A stretch of 64,000 bases of DNA from Streptomyces sp. TSRI0107 (lineage in GTDB: Bacteria > Actinomycetota > Actinomycetes > Streptomycetales > Streptomycetaceae): positions 124,001-188,000 of the forward strand of contig NZ_LIVZ01000010.1 in assembly GCF_001905845.1 (NCBI RefSeq), given 5' to 3'. The notes under the pieces were generated by a model that searched no databases, had not been told where the DNA came from, and was given only the letters and a program-made list of their open reading frames with translations. The translations under genes were made by a program, and so were the position numbers. The first letter of the stretch is position 1, and each line of letters opens with the position of its first letter. Positions 1 through 7,435 of the stretch are shown here, piece by piece.

Positions 1-849
1 CGGCCGGGCCGGCAGGAAGCTCATGCCGATGTCCCGGCGTCCGGCGAGTTCGTAGGCGACCACGCCCTGGAGGAGCGCGGCGCCCGCGAGGAGCAGCAGC
101 ACCCACCAGCGTTCTCCGGCGTAGGGGCGGAGGTTCTCCAGCCAGCCGATGGGGGACAGCCAGGTCAGCAGGGACGAGCCGTCGTCGGTCGCCGAGTCGC
201 CGGCCGCGCGCAGGACGAACGCGGTGCCCAGCACGGCCGCCGTCAGGCCGCGGGCCAGCCGGGCGCTCTCGGTGAGCTGGGCGACGATCGCCGCGAGCGT
301 CGCGAACACCATGCCGAGCCCGGCGACACCGAGCCCGAAGGCCAGTGCCCCGGTGCCGCCCTGCCCGGCCAGCCCGGCGGCGATCAGCGCGCCGAGGAGG
401 GCGTTGGCGACGGCGGCGGTGAGCAGGGCCGCGGTCAGCGGGGCGCGGCGGCCGACCATCGCCGAGGCGATCAGCTCCTGGCGGCCGCTCTCCTCCTCTT
501 CGCGGGTGTGCCGGACGACGAGGAGGAGGCTCATCACGGCGGCGAGCGCCCCCGCGTACACGCCGACGCGCCAGACCGTCAGGGCGCCGTAGGAGTCGTC
601 GAGGACGGGGCCGACCATCGCGCGCAGGGAGGCGTTGGTCTCCATCTGGCGGACGAGGTCGGCGCGTTCGGCCGCGGTGCCGTACAGGCTTTTGATGGTG
701 TTCGGCATGGACAGCACCATCAGGGCGTTGACGCCGACCCAGAGCGGGATGGTCGCCCGGTCGCGGCGCAGCGCGAAGCGCAGCAGGGTGCCGGTGCCGG
801 CCAGCGGGCGCGCGCCGCCGGACCGTACGGCGAAGGCGGTGGCGGTCAC
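1..849 (-). CDS. ABC-2 type exporter permease (partial, C-terminus off the window)
   Basis: This is the membrane subunit of an exporter; it would form the channel for the ATPase encoded just upstream. The reading frame starts at a GTG that overlaps the ATPase stop codon (GTGA) and runs off the left edge, so only about 283 residues are visible. The N-terminal part reads VRSGGARPLAGTGTLLRFAL followed by several long hydrophobic helices rich in Leu, Ala and Val, with a charged TREEEESGRQE stretch between helices. That layout suits permeases of the actinobacterial antibiotic-exporter type. The substrate cannot be told. The four-base overlap implies translational coupling, and a GbsR/MarR regulator is divergent to the pair. 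Confidence 0.85.
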   Translation of the reverse strand, partial: MTATAFAVRSGGARPLAGTGTLLRFALRRDRATIPLWVGVNALMVLSMPNTIKSLYGTAAERADLVRQMETNASLRAMVGPVLDDSYGALTVWRVGVYAGALAAVMSLLLVVRHTREEEESGRQELIASAMVGRRAPLTAALLTAAVANALLGALIAAGLAGQGGTGALAFGLGVAGLGMVFATLAAIVAQLTESARLARGLTAAVLGTAFVLRAAGDSATDDGSSLLTWLSPIGWLENLRPYAGERWWVLLLLAGAALLQGVVAYELAGRRDIGMSFLPARP

Positions 850-1751
850 CGGGCCGCCTCCCCGGCGAGGTCGTCCTGGTAGTGCCGCAGGAACAGCTCC
901 TCCAGGGTGGGCGGCGTGGAGGTCAGCGAGCGCACGCCGGACTCGCTCAGCTGCCGCAGGACGGCGTCGAGTCTGTCGGTGTCGACCTGGAGCCGGACGC
1001 GCCGTCCCTGGACGTCCAGGTCGTGCACGCCGGGCAGCCGGGACAGGCCGTTCGGGGGTCCGGCCAGCTCGGCGGTGACGCTGGTGCGGGTGAGATGCCG
1101 CAGCTCGGCGAGCGATCCGCTCTCCACGGTCCGCCCCTTGCGGATGATGCTGACCCGGTCGCACAGCTCCTCGACCTCGCTGAGGATGTGGGAGGACAGC
1201 AGGATCGTCCGCCCGCGTTCCCGCTCCTCGGTCACACAGCGCTGGAAGACCTCCTCCATCAGCGGGTCGAGGCCCGAGGTCGGCTCGTCGAGGATCAGCA
1301 GGTCGACGTCGGAGGCGAAGGCGGCGACGAGGGCGACCTTCTGCCGGTTGCCCTTGGAGTAGGTCCGCCCCTTCTTGGTCGGGTCCAGTTCGAACCGCTC
1401 GATCAGCTCCGCGCGCCGCCGGGGGTCGAGGCCGCCGCGCAGCCGGCCGTAGAGGTCGATGACCTCGCCGCCGGAGAGGTTGCGCCAGAGGGTGACGTCG
1501 CCGGGGACGTAGGCGATACGGCGGTGCAGTTCGACGGCGTCCTTCCACGGGTCGCCGCCGAGCACCTGCGCGGCACCCGAGTCGGCGCGCAGCAGGCCGA
1601 GCAGGACGCGGATGGTGGTGGACTTGCCGGCTCCGTTGGGGCCGAGGAAGCCGTGCACCTCGCCGGACTCCACCGCGAGGTCGAGGCCGTCGAGGGCGTG
1701 GGTCCGGCCGAAGGACTTGTGCAGTCCGGAGACGGTGATGGCCTTGGTCAT
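846..1751 (-). CDS. ABC transporter ATP-binding protein
   Basis: This 301-aa cytoplasmic ATPase powers the permease encoded immediately downstream. Visible motifs are Walker A GPNGAGKS near residue 39, a signature region YSKGNRQK that departs from the usual LSGGQ, Walker B LLILDEPTSGLD, and an H-loop in LLSSHILSEVEELCD. The length and C-terminal extension fit exporters of the DrrA/CcmA class. The ATG at 1751 is the only convincing start and faces the divergent regulator across about 100 bases. The weak signature motif is also seen in other actinobacterial antibiotic-export ATPases and need not mean loss of function. Substrate unknown. Confidence 0.9.
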   Translation of the reverse strand: MTKAITVSGLHKSFGRTHALDGLDLAVESGEVHGFLGPNGAGKSTTIRVLLGLLRADSGAAQVLGGDPWKDAVELHRRIAYVPGDVTLWRNLSGGEVIDLYGRLRGGLDPRRRAELIERFELDPTKKGRTYSKGNRQKVALVAAFASDVDLLILDEPTSGLDPLMEEVFQRCVTEERERGRTILLSSHILSEVEELCDRVSIIRKGRTVESGSLAELRHLTRTSVTAELAGPPNGLSRLPGVHDLDVQGRRVRLQVDTDRLDAVLRQLSESGVRSLTSTPPTLEELFLRHYQDDLAGEAAR

Positions 1752-1771
1752 GGTTTGGAAGCTACGCTTCT

Positions 1772-1787
1772 TTCAGAAATTTGTGAA
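1772..1787. promoter_or_regulatory. Candidate operator between divergent exporter and regulator genes
   Basis: The 16-base sequence TTCAGAAATTTGTGAA is a dyad with 14 of 16 positions symmetric (TTCA-N-AAATTT-N-TGAA). It is A/T-rich in a very G+C-rich setting. It sits 20 bases upstream of the ATPase start and about 70 bases upstream of the GbsR/MarR gene. Position and symmetry suggest an operator through which that regulator controls the exporter, itself, or both. The assignment is inferred. Confidence 0.5.
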
Positions 1788-1855
1788 GTTAAGGAATCGT
1801 ATAAATCCCAAGTAGACTCGCGGGCGGCGGCTCGACCTGGGGAGATGATCGGGGC

Positions 1856-2344
1856 ATGGCGGAAGCGGAACGCGATCCGGAGACCGTCTCGCGGTTCGTG
1901 GAGAACTTCGCGGCGCAGCTCGTCGAGGCCGGCATGCCGCGCATGCCGGCCCGGGTCTTCGCGGCCCTGCTCGCCTCCGACGCCGGCGCCCTCACCTCCG
2001 CCGAACTCGGCGAGCGGCTGAAGATCTCACCCGCCGCGGTCTCCGGGGCGGTGCGCTACCTCTCCCAGGTGCACCTGCTGTCACGGGAGCGCGAACCGGG
2101 CTCGCGCCGGGAGCGGTACCGGGTGCACAGCGACCAGTGGTACGAGGCGCTGACCAACCGCGAGGCGATCATCAAGCGGTGGGAGGACGCCCTCCGCGAC
2201 GGTGTCTCCAGCCTCGGCGCGGACACTCCGGCCGGGCGCAGGCTCGCCGAGACGCTGGCCTTCTTCGAGTTCGTCGAGAAGGACGTCGAGGGCATGATGG
2301 AGCGCTGGCGCGCCCACCGCCGGAAGCTCTTCGGAACGGACTAG
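1856..2344 (+). CDS. GbsR/MarR-family transcriptional regulator
   Basis: This is a 162-aa winged-helix DNA-binding protein. The helix-turn-helix lies around residues 45-80 (LTSAELGERLKISPAAVSGA, then VRYLSQVHLL), followed by the wing REREPGSRRERYRV. A helical C-terminal half should dimerise. The family usually senses small molecules and represses adjacent exporters. Divergence from the ABC pair, with an A/T-rich dyad between them, points to control of that exporter. The ATG at 1856 is the first start after the intergenic region. The ligand is not evident. Confidence 0.88.
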   Translation: MAEAERDPETVSRFVENFAAQLVEAGMPRMPARVFAALLASDAGALTSAELGERLKISPAAVSGAVRYLSQVHLLSREREPGSRRERYRVHSDQWYEALTNREAIIKRWEDALRDGVSSLGADTPAGRRLAETLAFFEFVEKDVEGMMERWRAHRRKLFGTD

Positions 2345-2349
2345 AACGC

Positions 2350-2391
2350 ACGGCCACGACGGCCACGACGGTTACGACGGTTACGACGGCT
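2350..2391. repeat. Short 9-bp tandem repeat between convergent genes
   Basis: About four 9-base units related to CACGACGGC/TACGACGGT lie between the convergent regulator and lipid-kinase-like genes and include the latter's TAA stop. The unit is imperfect. It may be a simple slippage product. No stem-loop is obvious. Confidence 0.6.
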
Positions 2392-3262
2392 TGGGCAGGG
2401 TCAGCGCCAGTCCGCCCTCCCGGACCGTCCACGTCCGCCGCCGCACCGGCCCCGACACCAGCGCGTCCGCCCGGTAGCGGAAGTCCGCCCCGGACACGGT
2501 CACCCGGTGCCCGTCCGCCCGCAGCGGCGTGGCGGCGGCGCCGACCGACAGCGGCCGCACCTCCACGGTGACCGCGCCGGAGCCGCCGGGCGTCACCGTC
2601 ACCGCCTCCACCGGCTGGCCGAGATCCACCAGCGTCTCCCCGTCGACCTCCACCCGCAGCCGGGCGGGCCCCGAGGCGGCGCTCGGCACGGAGGCGGCGG
2701 TCACCCGCGTCGTACGCGTCGGCACCAGCGTCCGGACCAGCGACTGGCAGGTCCGCAGCCACGGCCGCCCCACCGCGGTGGCCCCGGCCGGCGGCTCCGG
2801 CCCGGCGGGCAGCGGCGGAATGCCCACCGTGCCGACCACCACGCCGTCACTGTCGTCGACGAGCAGGTCCAGCCGCCGCTCGCAGCCCTCCAGGACGGCC
2901 CGTGCCGCCGCCACGGCGCTCGTCGGCACCCCGAGGGACCGGGCCAGCGACAGCACCCCGGAACCGGCCCCGACGGGCACCATGGACAGCACACATCCGG
3001 CCAGCTCCCGCTGCCGGTGCAAAAGGGACACGGCCCGGACCAGCGCGTGGTCGTCACCGACCACGACCGGTCGGCGGGAACCGCGCCGGGCGAGCATCCG
3101 GGCGAATTCCTCGGGGCCGTCCGGCAGGCACACCTTGGTGGCTGCACCCGCGCTGAGCACGTCTTTCGCGATTCGCGCCGACTCCGAGTCCACTCGCCTG
3201 GCGACCGGATCGATGATCACCAACAGTTGCTCGGACGTCGCGGAAGTCGCCACCTCGGTCAT
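2381..3262 (-). CDS. Diacylglycerol/lipid-kinase-like protein with altered catalytic motif
   Basis: The 293-aa protein has the layout of the DAGK catalytic family: an N-terminal Rossmann-like segment beginning LLVIIDPVARRVDSE, then VVVGDDHALVRAV, then MVPVGAGSGVLSLARSLGVP, and a C-terminal beta-sandwich-like half. Family members normally carry GGDGT in the nucleotide-binding loop and a substrate loop like PLGTGNDFARSL. Here GGDGT is replaced by VGDDH and the second loop lacks the usual Asn-Asp. It may therefore be inactive or use another substrate. The ATG at 3262 fits a start divergent from purA. Call by fold resemblance only. Confidence 0.65.
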   Translation of the reverse strand: MTEVATSATSEQLLVIIDPVARRVDSESARIAKDVLSAGAATKVCLPDGPEEFARMLARRGSRRPVVVGDDHALVRAVSLLHRQRELAGCVLSMVPVGAGSGVLSLARSLGVPTSAVAAARAVLEGCERRLDLLVDDSDGVVVGTVGIPPLPAGPEPPAGATAVGRPWLRTCQSLVRTLVPTRTTRVTAASVPSAASGPARLRVEVDGETLVDLGQPVEAVTVTPGGSGAVTVEVRPLSVGAAATPLRADGHRVTVSGADFRYRADALVSGPVRRRTWTVREGGLALTLPKPS

Positions 3263-3295
3263 GCCTCGCTTCCTCGGGTAGCATCTTTGTGCAAG

Positions 3296-3323
3296 AGCCC
3301 CTTGCGCTATTGCGCCAGGGGCT
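3296..3323. other. GC-rich hairpin in the purA/lipid-kinase intergenic region
   Basis: AGCCCCTTGCGC and GCGCCAGGGGCT pair around a TATT loop, with 11 of 12 positions complementary. It lies between two divergent starts, so it is not an ordinary terminator for either. It could be a leader structure for one of them or an old terminator. There is no strong T-run on either side. Confidence 0.5.
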
Positions 3324-3375
3324 TCGTCTATTCCGGGGCATCCGGTCCGACGGGTTGCGGCCAACGAAGGTCGCC

Positions 3376-3407
3376 GGTGTACCACCCGCACACGCGTGGT
3401 GTACACC
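3376..3407. promoter_or_regulatory. Inverted repeat upstream of purA
   Basis: GGTGTACCAC and GTGGTGTACACC face each other about 45-70 bases before the purA start; the right arm contains the perfect decamer GGTGTACACC. It could be an operator or promoter element for purA. A third GTGTAC lies at 3439-3444, next to the start codon. No regulator is identified. Confidence 0.4.
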
Positions 3408-3448
3408 CCTGACCTTGGACATGCCCCGCCCGGAAGGGGTGTACGCGC

Positions 3449-4732
3449 GTGCCCGCACTTGTGCTGCTCGGTGCTCAGTGGGGTGACGAAGGCAAGGGAA
3501 AGGCGACGGACCTGCTGGGCGGATCCGTCGACTATGTGGTGCGCTACCAGGGCGGCAACAACGCCGGCCACACGGTAGTCGTGGGTGACCAGAAGTACGC
3601 CCTCCACCTGCTCCCTTCCGGAATCCTGTCCCCCGGCTGCACGCCGGTCATCGGTAACGGCGTCGTCGTCGACCCGTCGGTCCTGCTCTCCGAGCTGAGC
3701 GGGCTGAACGAGCGAGGCGTTGACACGTCCAAGCTCCTGATCAGCGGCAACGCGCACATCATCACGCCGTACAACGTCACCGTCGACAAGGTGACGGAAC
3801 GCTTCCTCGGAAAGCGCAAGATCGGCACCACCGGCCGCGGCATCGGCCCGACCTACGCGGACAAGATCAACCGCGTGGGCATCCGGGTCCAGGACCTGTA
3901 CGACGAGTCGATCCTCCAGCAGAAGGTGGAGGCGGCGCTCGACGTCAAGAACCAGCTGCTGACCAAGCTCTACAACCGCCGCGCCATCGCCGTGGACCAG
4001 GTCGTCGAGGAGCTGCTGGGCTACGCCGAGCAGATCAAGCCGTACGTCGCCGACACGGTGCTGATCCTGAACAAGGCGCTGGACGACGACAAGGTCGTCC
4101 TGTTCGAGGGCGGCCAGGGCACCCTCCTGGACATCGACCACGGCACGTACCCGTTCGTGACCTCGTCGAACCCGACCGCGGGCGGCGCCTGCACCGGCGC
4201 CGGCGTGGGCCCGACCCGGATCAGCCGGGTCATCGGCATCCTCAAGGCGTACACGACCCGGGTCGGCGCGGGCCCGTTCCCGACCGAGCTGTTCGACGAG
4301 GACGGCGAGGCGCTGCGCCGGATCGGCGGCGAGCGGGGCGTGACCACCGGCCGTGACCGCCGCTGCGGCTGGTTCGACGCGGTGATCGCCCGCTACGCGA
4401 CCCGGGTCAACGGCCTGACCGACTTCTTCCTCACCAAGCTCGACGTGCTCACCGGCTGGGAGCAGATCCCGGTCTGCGTCGCCTACGAGATCGACGGCAA
4501 GCGCGTCGAGGAGCTGCCGTACTCGCAGTCGGACTTCCACCACGCGAAGCCGGTCTACGAGACGCTGCCGGGCTGGTCCGAGGACATCACCAAGGCCAAG
4601 TCGTTCTCCGACCTGCCGAAGAACGCCCAGAACTACGTCAAGGCGCTGGAGGAGATGTCCGGCGCCCCGATCTCCGCGATCGGCGTGGGCCCGGGCCGGG
4701 ACGAGACGATCGAGATCAACTCGTTCATCTGA
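3449..4732 (+). CDS. purA: Adenylosuccinate synthetase
   Basis: This enzyme joins IMP and aspartate using GTP to give adenylosuccinate, the first committed step from IMP to AMP. The 427-aa length is typical. Diagnostic sequences are the N-terminal GAQWGDEGKGKATDLL with the catalytic Asp, the NNAGHTV loop, GTTGRGIGPTYADK, and the C-terminal GVGPGRDETIEI. The GTG start at 3449 is chosen because GGAAGGGG lies 10 bases upstream and the protein then begins MPALVLLGAQWGDEG, as expected for the family. It is transcribed alone, divergent from the lipid-kinase-like gene and convergent with a lipoprotein gene. Confidence 0.98.
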   Translation: MPALVLLGAQWGDEGKGKATDLLGGSVDYVVRYQGGNNAGHTVVVGDQKYALHLLPSGILSPGCTPVIGNGVVVDPSVLLSELSGLNERGVDTSKLLISGNAHIITPYNVTVDKVTERFLGKRKIGTTGRGIGPTYADKINRVGIRVQDLYDESILQQKVEAALDVKNQLLTKLYNRRAIAVDQVVEELLGYAEQIKPYVADTVLILNKALDDDKVVLFEGGQGTLLDIDHGTYPFVTSSNPTAGGACTGAGVGPTRISRVIGILKAYTTRVGAGPFPTELFDEDGEALRRIGGERGVTTGRDRRCGWFDAVIARYATRVNGLTDFFLTKLDVLTGWEQIPVCVAYEIDGKRVEELPYSQSDFHHAKPVYETLPGWSEDITKAKSFSDLPKNAQNYVKALEEMSGAPISAIGVGPGRDETIEINSFI

Positions 4733-4756
4733 TCCCGCCGGGCATCGGCTGCCGCC

Positions 4757-4790
4757 GGGCATCGTCGTGCGTCACAGCACGGCGATGCCC
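4757..4790. terminator. Hairpin terminator downstream of purA
   Basis: GGGCATCGTCGTGC and GCACGGCGATGCCC form a 14-bp stem with one mismatch around a 6-base loop, 25 bases after the purA stop. It overlaps the last codons of the convergent lipoprotein gene, so it may act in both directions. There is no T-run, as is common for Streptomyces terminators. Confidence 0.65.
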
Positions 4791-5923
4791 AGCGGCCTCT
4801 CACCCGCCGCGAGCCGGCGGGTTTCGTGTGTCTCCAGGTCGACGACGGTGATGCCGTCCCAGTGACCGTCGCGGGTGAATCCGCCGGTGACGTAGGCGGT
4901 GCGGCCGTCCGCCGAGACCGTGACGTCCTCGTGGGGGCCGTCGAGGGGGACGACGGTCTCGGCGCCGTCGGGGGCGCGCACGGTCAGGGACGGGCCGTCG
5001 TCCGACGACGGGTCGATCGGGCCGGTGCCGACGACGAGGAGGGTGCCGTCGGGGGTGATCGCGGCGCCGTGCTGGTGGGTGTTCGCGGACATGTCCTCGA
5101 TCGTCGAGCGCCCGGTGGCCGGGTCGAGGACGACCAGCCGCTCGCCCTCGAACGGCAGCAGCAGACGGCCGTCGGAGGGCCGTACGGCCGCGTAGTGCGG
5201 CTTCAGCCAGGAGCCGAGGCCGCCCTCGGTGCCGTAGGGGGCGACCTCCATGCGGCGGGGGGCGCCGTCGCCCTCGGTGGGGACGGCGGTGACGTCGAAG
5301 GAGTCGTGGCCGGTGGCGTACACCTCGCGGCCGTCGGGGGAGACGTCCACGTCGAAGGGGCGGCGGCCGACCGGCGCGGTGTCCGTGACCTCGCGGGTGG
5401 CGGTGTCGATGGTCTCCAGCGTGCCGTCGCCGGACGGGACGTTCACGCCCACGTACACGTGTCTCTCGTCGGGGGCGAGCGCGATGCCCATGCCGCCGCC
5501 CCGGTACTCGCCGTCCGTGACGGGACCCAGGTTCCTCGTCCGGTAGGGGACGAGACCGAGGCGGGCACGGGTGCGGGTGTCGACGACGGCGACGCCCTCG
5601 GCCGTGGCGACCCAGGCCCGGCCCCGCCCGTCCACCACCAGCCCGTAGGGGGCGGTGCCGACCCGTACGGAGTCCAGCGGACCCTTCTCGGGGTCGACGA
5701 AGCTCACGGTGTCGGAGCCGAAGTCGGCGACGAGGAGGGTGCCGTCGGGGAGCGGCCCGGAGGACGCGGGGGAAGCAGCCGGGGAAGCGGTCGGCGTCGG
5801 GGAGGCGGACGCCGCCGGGCGGGCCCCGCTGTCCCCGATGCCCCCGGCACCCCCGGTGCAGCCCGCGCACAGCGACACGGCCGCCGTCAGGGCCGCGCCC
5901 ACGGCCAGGGCCGCCCGCCTCAC
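4772..5923 (-). CDS. Secreted YncE-type beta-propeller lipoprotein
   Basis: The 383-aa protein starts with a charged stretch and a hydrophobic segment ending in the lipobox LCAGC (Cys about residue 23). A Ser/Pro/Thr-rich linker follows, then repeated beta-propeller blades such as GTLLVADFGSDTVSFVDPEK, with recurrent VDTRTR, IDTATR, DPATG and VDLETH turns. It should be lipid-anchored outside the membrane. Such propellers usually bind ligands or partner proteins, and no catalytic residues are evident. The GTG start overlaps the stop of the upstream ankyrin gene (GTGA), so the two are translated together. Confidence 0.85.
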   Translation of the reverse strand: MRRAALAVGAALTAAVSLCAGCTGGAGGIGDSGARPAASASPTPTASPAASPASSGPLPDGTLLVADFGSDTVSFVDPEKGPLDSVRVGTAPYGLVVDGRGRAWVATAEGVAVVDTRTRARLGLVPYRTRNLGPVTDGEYRGGGMGIALAPDERHVYVGVNVPSGDGTLETIDTATREVTDTAPVGRRPFDVDVSPDGREVYATGHDSFDVTAVPTEGDGAPRRMEVAPYGTEGGLGSWLKPHYAAVRPSDGRLLLPFEGERLVVLDPATGRSTIEDMSANTHQHGAAITPDGTLLVVGTGPIDPSSDDGPSLTVRAPDGAETVVPLDGPHEDVTVSADGRTAYVTGGFTRDGHWDGITVVDLETHETRRLAAGERPLGIAVL

Positions 5924-6516
5924 CGTACGGCCCTCAGCAGTCCCGCGATCTCGGTGAACCCGCGCCGTTCGGCGTGCTCCAGGGCGGTGACGCCGTCGCC
6001 GTCGGGCAGGCCGGGTGTGGCCCCGGCGGTGATCAGGAGTTCCACGATCTCCTGGTGGGCGCGGTCCCCGTGGCCGAGGATCACCGCCTCCAGCAGCGCG
6101 GTCCAGCCGAGGCGGTTGACGTGGTCGACGTCGATGCCGGTCTCGCGCAGCACGGCACGGACGTAGGCGACGTGGCCGCGCTCGGCGGCGGGGATGAGCG
6201 AGACGCCGCCGAAGCGGTTGACCTGCTTCAGGTCCGGGCCCGCCGGGAGCAGGGTGCGCATCATCGGGACGCTGCCGGTGACACCGGTGACCAGCCACGG
6301 GCTGTCCGCCCGGTCGTCGGCGGCGTTCACGTCGGCGCCCGCGGCGACCAGCACCTCGGCGGTGGCCACGTGGTCGCCGAGGGCGGCCAGCAGCAGGGGC
6401 GTGCGGCGGTGGGCGTCGCGGGCCTCCGGGTCGGCGCCGGCGGCGAGCGCGGCGCGGACGGCGTCGGTGTCGCCCGCCTCGGCGGCGGTCAGCAGGGCAC
6501 GGTCGGCGGAGGTCAT
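5920..6516 (-). CDS. Ankyrin-repeat protein
   Basis: This 198-aa protein is built of about five ankyrin repeats, for example ADPEARDAHRRTPLLLAALG, GADVNAADDRADSPW and GWTALLEAVILGHG. There is no signal peptide, so it is probably cytoplasmic and mediates protein binding. The ATG at 6516 is preferred over more distant starts because AGGAG lies 7 bases upstream and the ankyrin fold begins soon after. The downstream lipoprotein gene overlaps its stop codon. A partner protein cannot be deduced, though the coupling suggests the two products belong to one process. Confidence 0.85.
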   Translation of the reverse strand: MTSADRALLTAAEAGDTDAVRAALAAGADPEARDAHRRTPLLLAALGDHVATAEVLVAAGADVNAADDRADSPWLVTGVTGSVPMMRTLLPAGPDLKQVNRFGGVSLIPAAERGHVAYVRAVLRETGIDVDHVNRLGWTALLEAVILGHGDRAHQEIVELLITAGATPGLPDGDGVTALEHAERRGFTEIAGLLRAVR

Positions 6517-6621
6517 GGGGGTGCTCCTGGGGCGGATCGGGGAGAACAGCCGGCGGCGCACGCCACGGGGGGTCGCGTGCGCCGCCGGGGTCCGGAGGGA
6601 CGTGGTCCTCAAGGTGTCACG

Positions 6622-7197
6622 TCAGCGGGTCAGCGCCGCCACGCCGGCCCGCGCGTACTTCTCGTCCAGGTCGCCGGAGGGGGCGCCCGCGACACCGATG
6701 CCCGCGATAGGCGCGCCCTTGGCGGTGACCGGGGCGCCGCCGCCGAGGAACAGGGTGCCGGGGATGTCCTTCAGGTTGGGGGCCTGCTCCAGGCGCTTCA
6801 CCAGCTCGGAGGTGGGGGCGTTCCAGGAGACGGCGGTGAAGGCCTTGCGCTCGGCGGACTCGTAGGACTGCGGGCCGGCGCCGTCGCCGCGCAGGGTGAC
6901 GATGGTGTTGCCGTTGCGGTCGACGACGGCGACGGAGACGCGCTGGCCGTCCTTCTCGGCGGCGTCCAGCGTGGCCTGGGCGGCCTCGGTCGCGGCGTCG
7001 ACGGTGAGGTGGGTGGACTGGACGAGGTCGGGGTTCTTCACGTCGGCCCGCACGGCGGCCGGGGCGCCCTGGGCCGGGGAGTCGGCGTTGGCGGCGACGG
7101 CGCCGAAGGTGCCGAGGGCGACGGCGGCGACGAGGGTGCCGCCGGTGATGACACGGGCGCGCTTCGAGATCTTCTTGTGCTGCTGCATGTCCTCCAT
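6622..7197 (-). CDS. Secreted GlcG/HbpS-family protein
   Basis: The 191-aa protein carries an N-terminal signal (basic KKISKRAR, hydrophobic core, ANADS near residue 39) and a GlcG/HbpS-type domain. The domain shows ALTVDAA-like, VAVVDRNGNTIVTLRGDGAG, SYESAERKAFTAVSW and LFLGGGAPVTAKGAPIAGIG signatures. HbpS of Streptomyces reticuli is a haem-binding extracellular protein that works with the SenS-SenR two-component system; no such system is adjacent here. Haem binding is therefore family inference. ATG at 7197 or 7188 could be the start. The gene is divergent from the amine oxidase gene, with a long palindrome between them. Confidence 0.8.
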   Translation of the reverse strand: MEDMQQHKKISKRARVITGGTLVAAVALGTFGAVAANADSPAQGAPAAVRADVKNPDLVQSTHLTVDAATEAAQATLDAAEKDGQRVSVAVVDRNGNTIVTLRGDGAGPQSYESAERKAFTAVSWNAPTSELVKRLEQAPNLKDIPGTLFLGGGAPVTAKGAPIAGIGVAGAPSGDLDEKYARAGVAALTR

Positions 7198-7322
7198 GCT
7201 GGTGCCGCGAAGGGGCCCGGCCCGTCGGTGTTCCGGCTGCCTCCGGCGGCCGCAACGGGTGAGGGGACTGTCAGCCGAACGGTTGACCCCGGCGGGCCCC
7301 GAGGCGGGGTAGGGGCGTCCGC

Positions 7323-7362
7323 CCGGCGCGCGGGGGCGCGGGCCCGCGCCCCCGCGCGCCGG
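7323..7362. repeat. Perfect 40-bp palindrome without loop
   Basis: The left arm CCGGCGCGCGGGGGCGCGGG is followed at once by its exact reverse complement, ending at 7362, centred on GGGCCC. It lies in the region between the divergent HbpS-like and amine oxidase genes, upstream of both. It therefore does not sit where a terminator for either would. It could extrude as a cruciform or bind a dimeric protein. Confidence 0.85.
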
Positions 7363-7435
7363 TGCGCTTGCACGATCAGGTGAGGGAGGGGCCGGTGCGC
7401 CTCGCGGGCCGGGTGGCGCCCCGTATCCAGAGACC

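Noticed and set aside
2381..4762. 793-codon open frame on the minus strand running through purA
   Set aside because: Only the first part from 3262 down is the real gene; the rest is antisense to purA, which is certain.
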